Positions 51,357 through 59,589 of a stretch of 64,000 nt of DNA are shown here, in pieces. Location: assembly GCF_031179985.1 (NCBI RefSeq), contig NZ_JAPSHJ010000008.1, positions 1-64,000 on the forward strand. Reading direction: 5' to 3'. The notes under the pieces were generated by a model. That model searched no databases. It was not told where the DNA came from and worked only from the letters and a program-made list of their open reading frames with translations. Made by a program: the position numbers and the translations under genes. This DNA comes from Arthrobacter sp. (GTDB lineage: Bacteria > Actinomycetota > Actinomycetes > Actinomycetales > Micrococcaceae). Each line of letters starts with the position of its first letter. Within the stretch, counting starts at the first letter, position 1.

Positions 51357-53206
51357 GCAAACCCGGAAGAGCAACAGGTACCGCTACAGAGCGTGTTCGG
51401 GCAGCCCTGGCGGCCGTCAAATCCGTGGATCGGCCAGAAATCTGGATAATGCTTCGCAGCGAGGATGAGCTTCTTGTTGAGGCCGCCGGAATCGACGCAG
51501 CGTTGGCCGGTGGTTCTCACCTGCCGTTGGCCGGGTTCCTGCTTGCAGTGAAAAACAACGTGGACGTTGCTGGTATCCCGACGACGGCGGCCTGTCCCGG
51601 CTTTGCCTACGTCCCCAAACAGGATGCCGCAGCGGTAGCCCGCCTTCGTTCTGCCGGAGCGATCGTGCTGGGCGTCACCAACCTGGACCAATTCGCTACA
51701 GGTCTGGTGGGCACCAGGAGTCCCTATGGCGCCGTCCGAGACTCACGCCGGCCCGAGCGGATTTCCGGTGGCTCGAGCTCAGGGTCCGCCGTGGCGGTGG
51801 CCCTCGGGTTAGCCGACATTGCCATCGGGACTGACACCGCCGGCTCCGGTCGGGTCCCCGCAGGGCTGCAGGGAATTGTGGGAATCAAGGCGACACTTGG
51901 CGCGGTGTCCACGTCCGGCGTCGTGCCTGCTTGCCGTTCCTGGGACGCCGTGACGGTCTTCGCCCGCGAACTCACCACAGCCGAACTAGCGATGGGCGTG
52001 ATGGCCGGGGATGCACGCCCCTGGCCGGCTAATGTCCGGTTCGGGGCCCCTGCCCGCCCGCGGGTTGCCTATCCTGCCGTTTTGCCCGAGCTTCCCCCGG
52101 CATGGGCTGAGGCGTTCGGACGGCAGGTGGCCAGGTTGCAGGCTGCTGGTGTGCAAACCACGCCGATCGAGTTCGACGTCTTCCTGCAGGCGGCCCGACT
52201 GTTGTACGACGGCGGATTGGTCGCCGAGCGCTATGCCGCCGTCGGGGATTTCATAAAAAATTCCGGGTCGGAGGCCAACCTGGATCCGACAGTGGCCGGG
52301 ATTATTCGGGCGGCCGGGGACGTGCCCGCCCACCGCTATGTAGCGGATGTGGCGCGGTTGGAGAAGTTGCGGGAAGAGGCAATGGCAGGGCTTGCCGGGT
52401 TCGACGCCCTGCTGGTTCCCACCGCCCCCTTCCACCCGACCCTCGCGGAGGTGGCAACGGATCCGGTGACCGTCAACAGCCGAATGGGCACCTACACCAA
52501 CTTCTGCAACCTGTTCGATTTGTGTGCCGTGGCTGTGCCGGCAGAGGAAGTGGAAGGTAACCAGTTCGGCGTTACCGTCGTCGGCAGGGCATTTGATGAC
52601 GCTGTGGTGGCGGATATCGCCCGGCGGATTGAAACGACCCCCGCCCCGCCGGAGCTGTTCGCTTCCGGCGCAACAGCACCGGCCGAGGCGGGAACACCGT
52701 GGCCTTTGCAGGCGGGCGCTTTCGCCGTTCCCCTTGTAGTCGTCGGCGCCCATCGGCAAGGCCAGCCCCTGGCTCCGGAGCTGGAGAACCTCGGAGCCTA
52801 TTGGGACGGCCCTGTGCGGACGGCTGCCCGTTACCGGATGGTCGCCTTGAGCACCGAGCCCCCGAAGCCTGGAGTTTACCGTTCCGAAAACGGAGCGGAA
52901 CTGGTGGCCGAGCGCTGGCTTCTGTCCGAGGCTGCGATGGGCAGATTCCTGGCTGCGCTGCCGGAGCCAATGCTCCTGGGATCGACACTCTTGGATGATG
53001 GTTCAACCGCTGTGGGCTTCGCCTGTGATGCTGTAGCAGCCTCCACCGGCACTGACATCACCCGGTTCGGCGACTGGTTGGCGGCTATTTCGGACAGTTT
53101 CGCTGAGCCTGTCCCCGGTTCTCGCTCTGACCCTGACCACCGGCGGCAAGGTGCGCCCAAATCGCTCCGGGAATCCTTGCTCACCGGATTCACCCGGGGG
53201 CTGTAG
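51353..53206 (+). CDS. atzF: Allophanate hydrolase
   Basis: A 617-residue amidase-signature enzyme that splits allophanate to ammonia and CO2. The catalytic triad of the family is visible: Lys67 (LAVKNNVDVAGIPT), the serine cluster 141-143 (SGGSSSGSAVAVALGL) and nucleophile Ser165 in DTAGSGRVPAG. The C-terminal about 150 residues (FAVPLVVVGAHRQGQPLAPE, then LGAYWDGPVRTAARYRMVAL) match the AtzF C-terminal domain. ATGA overlap with the carboxylase gene. It is the last gene of the operon, and no clear terminator follows. Confidence 0.94.
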   Translation: MSKPGRATGTATERVRAALAAVKSVDRPEIWIMLRSEDELLVEAAGIDAALAGGSHLPLAGFLLAVKNNVDVAGIPTTAACPGFAYVPKQDAAAVARLRSAGAIVLGVTNLDQFATGLVGTRSPYGAVRDSRRPERISGGSSSGSAVAVALGLADIAIGTDTAGSGRVPAGLQGIVGIKATLGAVSTSGVVPACRSWDAVTVFARELTTAELAMGVMAGDARPWPANVRFGAPARPRVAYPAVLPELPPAWAEAFGRQVARLQAAGVQTTPIEFDVFLQAARLLYDGGLVAERYAAVGDFIKNSGSEANLDPTVAGIIRAAGDVPAHRYVADVARLEKLREEAMAGLAGFDALLVPTAPFHPTLAEVATDPVTVNSRMGTYTNFCNLFDLCAVAVPAEEVEGNQFGVTVVGRAFDDAVVADIARRIETTPAPPELFASGATAPAEAGTPWPLQAGAFAVPLVVVGAHRQGQPLAPELENLGAYWDGPVRTAARYRMVALSTEPPKPGVYRSENGAELVAERWLLSEAAMGRFLAALPEPMLLGSTLLDDGSTAVGFACDAVAASTGTDITRFGDWLAAISDSFAEPVPGSRSDPDHRRQGAPKSLRESLLTGFTRGL

Positions 53207-53280
53207 CGGTTCTGTCCCCCCTCGCCAGACCTGGCCGCACCTCCTGACCTACCCGCGGGACCATCCGCTCAGCCATCCCC

Positions 53281-54155
53281 GACGACGACACCTGGAACCA
53301 CTGGACGAAGGCCACAACAGTTACTAAGGCGCCGAAAATGGACCTCGTGGCATACCGGGATAAAGGCCCGGTTCAGAACGGGATCAGACCCCGGAAACGG
53401 ACCAGACCTGGACCGGAACCATGTGGGAGTGCCCGCAGCTGTTTGAAATTGACGGCGTCCACGTCCTGGTGACATCGGTGTGGGAGGACGACGTCCTTCA
53501 CTACGTGGCCTACGGCGTGGGGTCCTACAGTGACGGCGTCTTCACGGCACGCACCTGGAAACAGCTGACATACGGTCCCGGATACTACGCTCCCTCGTTT
53601 TTCCGCGACAAGGAAGGAAAACCAGCCCTGATCTTCTGGATCCGAGGGGTCATCAGCCAGGACGGGAAGTGGGCCAGCGCGCTGAGTGTCCCCCACACAC
53701 TTACGCTGGAGGACGACACGCTGATTGCAACCCCGCATCAGGATCTGGAAGCCTACGCGGTCTCAGTGCACCAAGCCGGCAATGATCCTGGATCCTCGGA
53801 CGCACTGTTGGCCGGTGGAGCGGATTACACCTGGATCTCCGGAGAACCGACCGCCATTGAATTCACGGCCGGCGAAAAGACGGTTGCAACCATCAGGCAT
53901 GCAGGAAACTCGCTCATCCTCAATGTCCCGGACAATGCTGCGTTCAGGGATGTGCATATCCCCCTTCCCGATGGAAACCGCATAAGAGCCATCATCGACC
54001 AAGGTCTGCTCGAGGTATCGACGCATAGTGGATTGGTGGCTGTGCCGCTGCCGTTCCTCGAAGGCCCAGCATGCACCCGTCCCCTGAGTTGGCGCGTCAC
54101 AATCCGTTGGTACCAGACTACCCATCGCCAAGTCCTAAATCGCGTGGAACAATGA
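53281..54155 (+). pseudogene. Decayed glycoside hydrolase family 32 (fructosidase/levanase-like) gene
   Basis: Remnant of a GH32 enzyme. One frame at 53281-53360 encodes DDTWNHWTKATT and MDLVAYRDKG, matching the usual GH32 segment before the conserved RDP. A stop at 53361 and a frame change separate it from the main open frame. That frame carries TWTGTMWECPQLFEIDG just before and at 53421 (the ECP motif bears the acid/base Glu), then GPGYYAPSFFRDKEGKPALI, SVPHTLTLED and a C-terminal beta-sandwich region to 54155. The N-terminal nucleophile motif (WMNDPNG) and most of the propeller are missing. A deletion and frameshift are inferred. A 244-residue protein could still be made from the ATG at 53421 but would be inactive. 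Confidence 0.8.
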
Positions 54156-54195
54156 GCGGAATTTGTTGAGGTAACACCGAGAATATGGGGGATCC

Positions 54196-54855
54196 ATGCA
54201 GGAGCGCGCGGACTTCGAAGCGACCAGGCCGGAACAGGGATCCGGTCACACACCGCCACACCCGCAGTATGGACAAAGGCTGCCTCAAGACCCTGCTGCA
54301 GCTGAACACTCCTCCGGTTTCCAAAACGAGCAGACTGCCGGTCTCCGGAACTATGGGGAGTACCAGCAGGGAGTCATTCCAGGCAGGACCGCACCGCCCG
54401 CCCCCCAGGCAGCCAGGGAAGACGTGGTCCGTGGGACGTTGTTTTCGCTTGTCGCCATTCCTGCCGGCGTCATCCTTTGGCTGATCCTGTGGAACGTAGG
54501 CTTTATGGCCTCGATCGTCGGTTTTGTGGCAGCCGCAGGTGCAGCCCGTATGTACGTGCTGGGCAGCGGAAGCTTCAGTCGGAATGGTGTCTGGGTTGTT
54601 GCAGCCGTAACACTGATCACTGTCCTGGTCTCGTTCGTGGGAGGTATGTGGTTGGACATGGTTCAGTTCATGGGCGGCGCATCTCCCTTTGCCATGCTCC
54701 TGGATCCTCAGGCCTGGGAGCTCCTCGGATACAACCTGACGACAAACGCTGACCTGGTGGAAACCTACAAGCTGGACTTCCTTGTGGCTGTGCTCCTCGG
54801 TGCCCTCGGATGCTTTTTCACGCTCCGAAGGATGTTCGCGGAGACCAGGAAGTAG
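54196..54855 (+). CDS. Small membrane protein with proline-rich N-terminus
   Basis: A 219-residue hypothetical protein. The first 75 residues are hydrophilic and rich in Pro, Gln and Gly (low complexity), probably cytoplasmic. Four membrane segments follow: GTLFSLVAIPAGVILWLILW, MASIVGFVAAAGAARMYVLG, VWVVAAVTLITVLVSFVGGM and LDFLVAVLLGALGCFFTL near the end. GGGGG lies 6 bases before the ATG. No family is recognised. It is convergent with the pca regulator, 34 bases apart. Confidence 0.75.
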   Translation: MQERADFEATRPEQGSGHTPPHPQYGQRLPQDPAAAEHSSGFQNEQTAGLRNYGEYQQGVIPGRTAPPAPQAAREDVVRGTLFSLVAIPAGVILWLILWNVGFMASIVGFVAAAGAARMYVLGSGSFSRNGVWVVAAVTLITVLVSFVGGMWLDMVQFMGGASPFAMLLDPQAWELLGYNLTTNADLVETYKLDFLVAVLLGALGCFFTLRRMFAETRK

Positions 54856-54889
54856 TCCCGTGAGCCACCCCTCAGGGTGGCCGGGGCAG

Positions 54890-55690
54890 CTAGTGCTTGG
54901 CCGAAAGGTCAGCCGAGATGAGCTTGGCGGTCTCCACGATCTCCTGGCGCACAGAATCCAGGTAAGCGTCAGGGTCGGGTTGGGCCGCCACGGCCTGTGC
55001 CTGCAGGGAAACGTTGACGGCGGCCACTACCTTGCTTGGTCCGTCATACACAGGCGCTGCGACAGACATCAGGCCCATTTCAAGCTCCTGGTCCAGAAGG
55101 CACCACCCTTGGGCCCGGACCGTGTCAAGCACCCCCAGCAGTTCCTGCTTGGTGCCGACTCCCCGCGGCGTCAAGGGCCGGATTTCGGCCGCCGCCAGGT
55201 ACTCCTGCAGCTTGGCCGGCGGCAGGCTCGCCAGCAGGACGCGGCCCATGGACGTCGCATAGGCGGGGAAGCGTGTACCCACGGTGATGCCGACGTTCAT
55301 GATCCGGCGCGTGGTGACCCGCGCGATGTAGGCGATGTCCGCCCCGTCAAGGACGGCAGCCGACGTCGACTCCCCCAGTTTGAGGGACAGTTCTTCCAGA
55401 TGGGGCTGGGCAAGTTGCGGCAGGGACAGGCCTGACAGGTAGGCATAGCCGAGCTGCAGCACCTGAGCCGTGAGCCCGAACGTCTTGCCGTCGGTCCGAA
55501 CGTATCCCAGCTCCACGAGGGTGTGCAGGAACCTGCGGGCCGTGGCGCGCGTCAGACCCGTGCGGGCTGCCACCTCCGTGAGGGTCATCAACGGATGGTC
55601 GGTGTCGAACGCACGGATGACGGCCAGCCCGCGAGCGAGCGACTGAACGTACTGGTCGCTGGCCTGTGGCTGCTTTGCTGGATTGGTCAT
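54890..55690 (-). CDS. pcaR: IclR-family regulator of the pca operon (PcaR/PcaU type)
   Basis: A 266-residue IclR regulator starting at the ATG at 55690 (MTNPAKQPQASDQYVQSLAR). The helix-turn-helix is at about 35-75 (MTLTEVAARTGLTRATARRF), and the ligand domain has DIAYIARVTTRRIMNVGITV and RFPAYATSMGRVLLA, the Pca/Pob subgroup signature. In PcaR/PcaU systems the effector is beta-ketoadipate or protocatechuate (known). It is the last gene of the pca operon, 28 bases after pcaJ on the same strand. Confidence 0.9.
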   Translation of the reverse strand: MTNPAKQPQASDQYVQSLARGLAVIRAFDTDHPLMTLTEVAARTGLTRATARRFLHTLVELGYVRTDGKTFGLTAQVLQLGYAYLSGLSLPQLAQPHLEELSLKLGESTSAAVLDGADIAYIARVTTRRIMNVGITVGTRFPAYATSMGRVLLASLPPAKLQEYLAAAEIRPLTPRGVGTKQELLGVLDTVRAQGWCLLDQELEMGLMSVAAPVYDGPSKVVAAVNVSLQAQAVAAQPDPDAYLDSVRQEIVETAKLISADLSAKH

Positions 55691-55718
55691 GGTTACCAAT
55701 CCTATTGGCTTGGCGGAG

Positions 55719-56441
55719 TTAGGGCCCGACGGCGGGCGCCGCCTTAAGCGGAACCGGCACGAGCGGGACGGGCACCAGTGCCTGGAGCTCCTCGAAGGTG
55801 CAGCCAAACGTCTCGCGCACCTGTACGCCGTCGGGTCCGGTGAGGAACACGGCCATATCGGTGTACACGCGGGTCACGCAGCCCACCCCTGTGAGCGGAT
55901 ACGTACAGGTCTCCACGAGCTTGGACGCACCCTCCCGGGTCAGGAGGGTCATCATCACGAAGACATCCTTTGCGCCGGTTGCCAGGTCCATCGCTCCGCC
56001 GACTGCCGGAATGGCATCCGGGGCACCCGTGTGCCAGTTCGCAAGATCCCCCGCGGCAGAGACCTGGAAAGCTCCCAGGACACAGATGTCCAGATGCCCG
56101 CCGCGCATCATGGCAAACGAGTCGGCATGGTGGAAATAGGAGGCCCCGGGCAGTTCTGTAACGGGGATTTTGCCGGCGTTAATGAGGTCTCCGTCGATCT
56201 GATCGCCGGTGGCTTCCGGACCCATGCCCAGCATGCCGTTCTCGGTATGGAGCGTAATGTCCTGCTCAGGCTGGAGGTAGTTGGAGACCAGCGTTGGCTG
56301 GCCGATCCCCAGGTTCACAAAGGATCCGGGTTTGATGTCCCGTGCCACCAGGCGCGCCAGGTCGTCGCGGCCCAGCGGCTTCTCCCTGCTCTTGATGGAC
56401 ACAGTCTGAAGGCCAATCTGATTATTTGGCTGGACAGTCAT
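55719..56441 (-). CDS. pcaJ: 3-oxoadipate CoA-transferase subunit B
   Basis: A 240-residue beta subunit of the heterodimeric CoA-transferase that moves CoA from succinyl-CoA to 3-oxoadipate. The catalytic glutamate lies in LHTENGMLGMGPEA. LARLVARDIKPGSFVNLGIG and GGAMDLATGAKDVFVMM are family landmarks. It starts one base after the pcaI stop. The acceptor 3-oxoadipate is assigned from operon context. Acetoacetate transferases (ScoB) look similar. Confidence 0.94.
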   Translation of the reverse strand: MTVQPNNQIGLQTVSIKSREKPLGRDDLARLVARDIKPGSFVNLGIGQPTLVSNYLQPEQDITLHTENGMLGMGPEATGDQIDGDLINAGKIPVTELPGASYFHHADSFAMMRGGHLDICVLGAFQVSAAGDLANWHTGAPDAIPAVGGAMDLATGAKDVFVMMTLLTREGASKLVETCTYPLTGVGCVTRVYTDMAVFLTGPDGVQVRETFGCTFEELQALVPVPLVPVPLKAAPAVGP

Positions 56442-56442
56442 T

Positions 56443-57102
56443 TCAGGCCACCTTCACAATGCTGTTTACGTATATGCCGGGGGTTACAACGCTCTCCGGG
56501 TCCAGCCCGCCCACCGGCACGATCTCCGACACCTGAACCACCGTGTGCCGGGCGGCGGCGGCCATAATGGGCCCGAAGTTGCGGGCAGTTTTGCGGTACA
56601 CGAGGTTTCCCTTCCCGTCCGCCTTGAGTGCTTTGATGAGGGCGACGTCGGCGTGGATGGGAGTCTCGAAAACCTGTCCCCTTCCGTCGATGATCCTGGT
56701 TTCCTTGCCTTCAGCCAGGATGGTGCCGTAGCCGGTGGGGGTGAAAAAACCGCCGATCCCGGCCCCCGCGGCGCGGATGCGCTCGGCCAGGTTCCCTTGC
56801 GGTACCAGTTCCAACTCGATGTGGCCGGCCCTGTACTTGGCATCGAAATGCCACGAGTCAGACTGCCGTGGAAAGGAACAGATCATCTTGCGGACCCGGC
56901 CCTCCTTGATCAACAGAGCCAGCCCTTGATCCCCCTGGCCTGCGTTGTTGTTGACCACGGTCAGCTCCTTCGCGCCGCAATCCATCAAGGCGTCGATCAG
57001 CTCGAACGGCTGCCCGGCGTTGCCGAACCCGCCAATCATCACCGTGGAGCCGTCCTTGATTCCGGCAACGGCCTCTTCAACGGTGTCCATGACGTTCAAC
57101 AT
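56443..57102 (-). CDS. pcaI: 3-oxoadipate CoA-transferase subunit A
   Basis: A 219-residue alpha subunit with the CoA-transferase motif GSTVMIGGFGNAGQPFELID (near 18-37), followed by AKELTVVNNNAG. It also has GAGIGGFFTPTGYGTILAEG and FGPIMAAAARHTVVQVSEIV. It forms the transferase with PcaJ, the next-to-last step of the beta-ketoadipate pathway. Three bases separate it from pcaF upstream and one base from pcaJ. Confidence 0.94.
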   Translation of the reverse strand: MLNVMDTVEEAVAGIKDGSTVMIGGFGNAGQPFELIDALMDCGAKELTVVNNNAGQGDQGLALLIKEGRVRKMICSFPRQSDSWHFDAKYRAGHIELELVPQGNLAERIRAAGAGIGGFFTPTGYGTILAEGKETRIIDGRGQVFETPIHADVALIKALKADGKGNLVYRKTARNFGPIMAAAARHTVVQVSEIVPVGGLDPESVVTPGIYVNSIVKVA

Positions 57103-57105
57103 GTC

Positions 57106-58320
57106 CTAGGCCTTCCAGTTGTCAGGGTCACCATCTGCAGCGACGTTTTCCAGGACCACTGCAAGCCCCTGCCCTACACCAATACAGATCGCTGCCACGC
57201 CCCACCGCTGACCGGATGCCTGCAGGCTCCGCGCTAAAGTGCCCAGGATCCTCGTACCGGAAGCACCGAGCGGATGTCCCATCGCGATCGCCCCGCCATG
57301 CTGGTTCACGATGGAAGGATCCACACCCCAGGCGTTGATGCAGGCCACTGATTGTGCGGCAAACGCTTCGTTTAGTTCGACGGCGCCCACCTGGTCCCAG
57401 CCGATTCCCGCCTTCGCGAGGGCCCTGTTCGCGGCTTCCACCGGGGCGTAGCCGAAGTACTGGGGGTCATTCGCGTGGGCTCCGCGACCGGCAATACGGG
57501 CCAGGGGGTTCATGCCGAGAAGCCCGGCGGCACGTTCGCTGCCGATCCAGGCTGCGGAAGCGCCGTCGGACAGCGGGGAAGAGTTGCCAGCTGTGACGGT
57601 GCCGTTCTCGGTGCGGAAAACGGTTTTGAGCCCTCCCAGTTTTTCCGCCGAAGAACCGGCCCGGATGCCCTCATCCCGCGTCAGATCGGTTCCGGGCACC
57701 ACTGAGACGAGGCTGTCATAGAAACCCTCGTCCCAGGCCTTGGCGGAAAGATTGTGCGAGTCCGCGGCGAATCGATCCTGCTGTTGCCGCGTCACACCGT
57801 ACTTTTCGCGGAGCCGTTCTGTGGCCTCTCCAAGGGAAATGGTCCATTCGGAAGGCATGGCATTGTTCACGAGGCGCCAGCCCAGCGTGGTCGAGGCCAG
57901 GGTGAGATCACCCGCGGGGTAGGGCTTCTCCGTCTTGGGCAGCACCCACGGCGCGCGGCTCATGGATTCTGCACCGCCCACCAGCATGAGCTCGGCATCG
58001 CCCGCGTTGATCTGGCGGGAAGCGATGATTGCGGCATCAAGGGAAGAACCGCATAGGCGGTTGACGGTGGTGCCGGGGATGGAGACCGGCAGGCCTGCGA
58101 GCAGGGTCCCCATGCGGGCGATGTTCCGGTTTTCTTCGCCCGCGCCGTTGGCGTTGCCGAACACAACCTCATCGATACGCTCAACGTCGAGCCGGGGTGC
58201 ACGCTTAACGGACTCTCGGATCACATGGGCCGCAAGATCGTCCGGGCGGATGGAGGCAAGCCCCGAACCGAATTTACCGAAAGGCGTCCGGACGGCGTCG
58301 TAAATGTATGCCTGGTTCAT
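57106..58320 (-). CDS. pcaF: 3-oxoadipyl-CoA thiolase
   Basis: A 404-residue thiolase II. Nucleophilic Cys90 is in VNRLCGSSLDAA, the GGAIAMGHPLGASG histidine loop is present, and the second cysteine is in AICIGVGQG. It cleaves 3-oxoadipyl-CoA with CoA to acetyl-CoA and succinyl-CoA, the final pathway step. The N-terminal IYDAVRTPFGKFGSGLASIR is typical of PcaF. Its start overlaps pcaC by four bases. A general acetyl-CoA acetyltransferase is the alternative without context. Confidence 0.94.
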   Translation of the reverse strand: MNQAYIYDAVRTPFGKFGSGLASIRPDDLAAHVIRESVKRAPRLDVERIDEVVFGNANGAGEENRNIARMGTLLAGLPVSIPGTTVNRLCGSSLDAAIIASRQINAGDAELMLVGGAESMSRAPWVLPKTEKPYPAGDLTLASTTLGWRLVNNAMPSEWTISLGEATERLREKYGVTRQQQDRFAADSHNLSAKAWDEGFYDSLVSVVPGTDLTRDEGIRAGSSAEKLGGLKTVFRTENGTVTAGNSSPLSDGASAAWIGSERAAGLLGMNPLARIAGRGAHANDPQYFGYAPVEAANRALAKAGIGWDQVGAVELNEAFAAQSVACINAWGVDPSIVNQHGGAIAMGHPLGASGTRILGTLARSLQASGQRWGVAAICIGVGQGLAVVLENVAADGDPDNWKA

Positions 58321-58787
58321 GAATTCTGGTCCATTCCTCTGTCAGCCCTTGCTGTGTTGTCCATTGCTGCGTTGTCCATTTCATGGAAGACCTCCTGGGC
58401 GGTCTTGAAAGCTGTGTTGGCGGAGGGAACCCCGCAATAGATGGCTGTCTGCAGCAGGATTTCCTTGATCTCATCCCGACTCAGGCCGTTAGTGACAGCC
58501 GCCCGGATATGCATGGCCAGTTCTTCCCAATGCCCGTGCGCAACCATCGCCGTGATGGTGACGGCAGACCGCATCTGCCGGGAAAGTCCTGGCCTGGTCC
58601 AGATTCCACCCCACGCAATCCGCGTGATCATGTCCTGGAAGTCCTCAGTAAACGAATCCATGTTCGCGTTCGCGCGGTCCACATGCGCGTCGCCCAGCAC
58701 CTCGCGGCGGACCACCATACCGCCGTCGTACATTTCCTGGCTCGTGGCGTCGGGACGGACCACTCCACTTTGTTCTGCGTCACTCAT
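58317..58787 (-). CDS. pcaC: 4-carboxymuconolactone decarboxylase
   Basis: A 156-residue CMD-family protein that decarboxylates 4-carboxymuconolactone to 3-oxoadipate enol-lactone. RREVLGDAHVDRANANMDSF is the standard start and AAVTNGLSRDEIKEILLQTA with IYCGVPSANTAFKTAQE the conserved core. In many actinobacteria this domain is fused to PcaD as PcaL. Here it is a separate protein that overlaps pcaD by eight bases. Confidence 0.94.
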   Translation of the reverse strand: MSDAEQSGVVRPDATSQEMYDGGMVVRREVLGDAHVDRANANMDSFTEDFQDMITRIAWGGIWTRPGLSRQMRSAVTITAMVAHGHWEELAMHIRAAVTNGLSRDEIKEILLQTAIYCGVPSANTAFKTAQEVFHEMDNAAMDNTARADRGMDQNS

Positions 58788-59589
58788 TGTCGATTCCTCC
58801 CATGAAGTCCTCCAGCAGTTCGGCTACCCTGGCCGGAGCCTCCGCAGGTGCCAGGTGGGCAACGCCATCCAGGGCAATGGCCCTTGCTGAGCCTCCTCCG
58901 GCTCGAATGCCGGCAACCACGTCTTCAGCGAACGACGGCGGGGCCACCCCGTCCTCCACACCGGCCACTGCAAGGGTCGGGACCCGGATGCTGCCGAGTT
59001 CTTCACGGACGTCAAACGTAGCGAGGGCCTCGCAGCAGAAGGCGTAGCTGAAGCGGTCGGCGTCGCGCAGGGAATGAAGCAACCGGCTGCTCACTTCCGG
59101 TTCGCGGTCCATGAAGCCCGGGGCGAACCAGCGCTGCGCTGATCCTTGGATCATCACCGGCGTACCTTGATTCCGGACGGTTTCCGCACGCTCCAACCAG
59201 CCCTCGGCGGTGCCGATTTTAGCGCCGGTGCACTGAACACAGAGGCTGGCCAGGCGCTCACCATGCTTGATGCCGAGCTGCAACCCCGTTGCGCCGCCCA
59301 GGGAAACCCCGGCGTAATGGAAGGTGGCGCCCGGCGCGATGGAATCGACAAGTCCGACGACCGCGTCAGCCAGCTCGCCGACGTCGAAGGTCCCCTTCGC
59401 GGAAGGTGAGACGCCATGTCCAGGCAGGTCCCAGGCCACCACGTCGCAGTTGTCGCCAAGGAGCGCGGCGGTCTGCCCCCACAGCACTGCAGACGACGTA
59501 CCGAGGGACGGGCCAACCACCAATAAAGGCTTCTGGCCGAGTCCCCGCTGGGGCGAAAGCAGCGATGCCTTGAGTGCAGGCCTGGTCAT
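58780..59589 (-). CDS. pcaD: 3-oxoadipate enol-lactone hydrolase
   Basis: A 269-residue alpha/beta hydrolase. Catalytic Ser96 is in HYAGVSLGGATG, the oxyanion region VVGPSLGTSSAVL and VVAWDLPGHGVSP are present, and the late histidine is in LDGVAHLAPAEAPA. It hydrolyses 3-oxoadipate enol-lactone to 3-oxoadipate. It overlaps pcaB upstream by four bases and pcaC downstream by eight. Confidence 0.93.
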   Translation of the reverse strand: MTRPALKASLLSPQRGLGQKPLLVVGPSLGTSSAVLWGQTAALLGDNCDVVAWDLPGHGVSPSAKGTFDVGELADAVVGLVDSIAPGATFHYAGVSLGGATGLQLGIKHGERLASLCVQCTGAKIGTAEGWLERAETVRNQGTPVMIQGSAQRWFAPGFMDREPEVSSRLLHSLRDADRFSYAFCCEALATFDVREELGSIRVPTLAVAGVEDGVAPPSFAEDVVAGIRAGGGSARAIALDGVAHLAPAEAPARVAELLEDFMGGIDNE

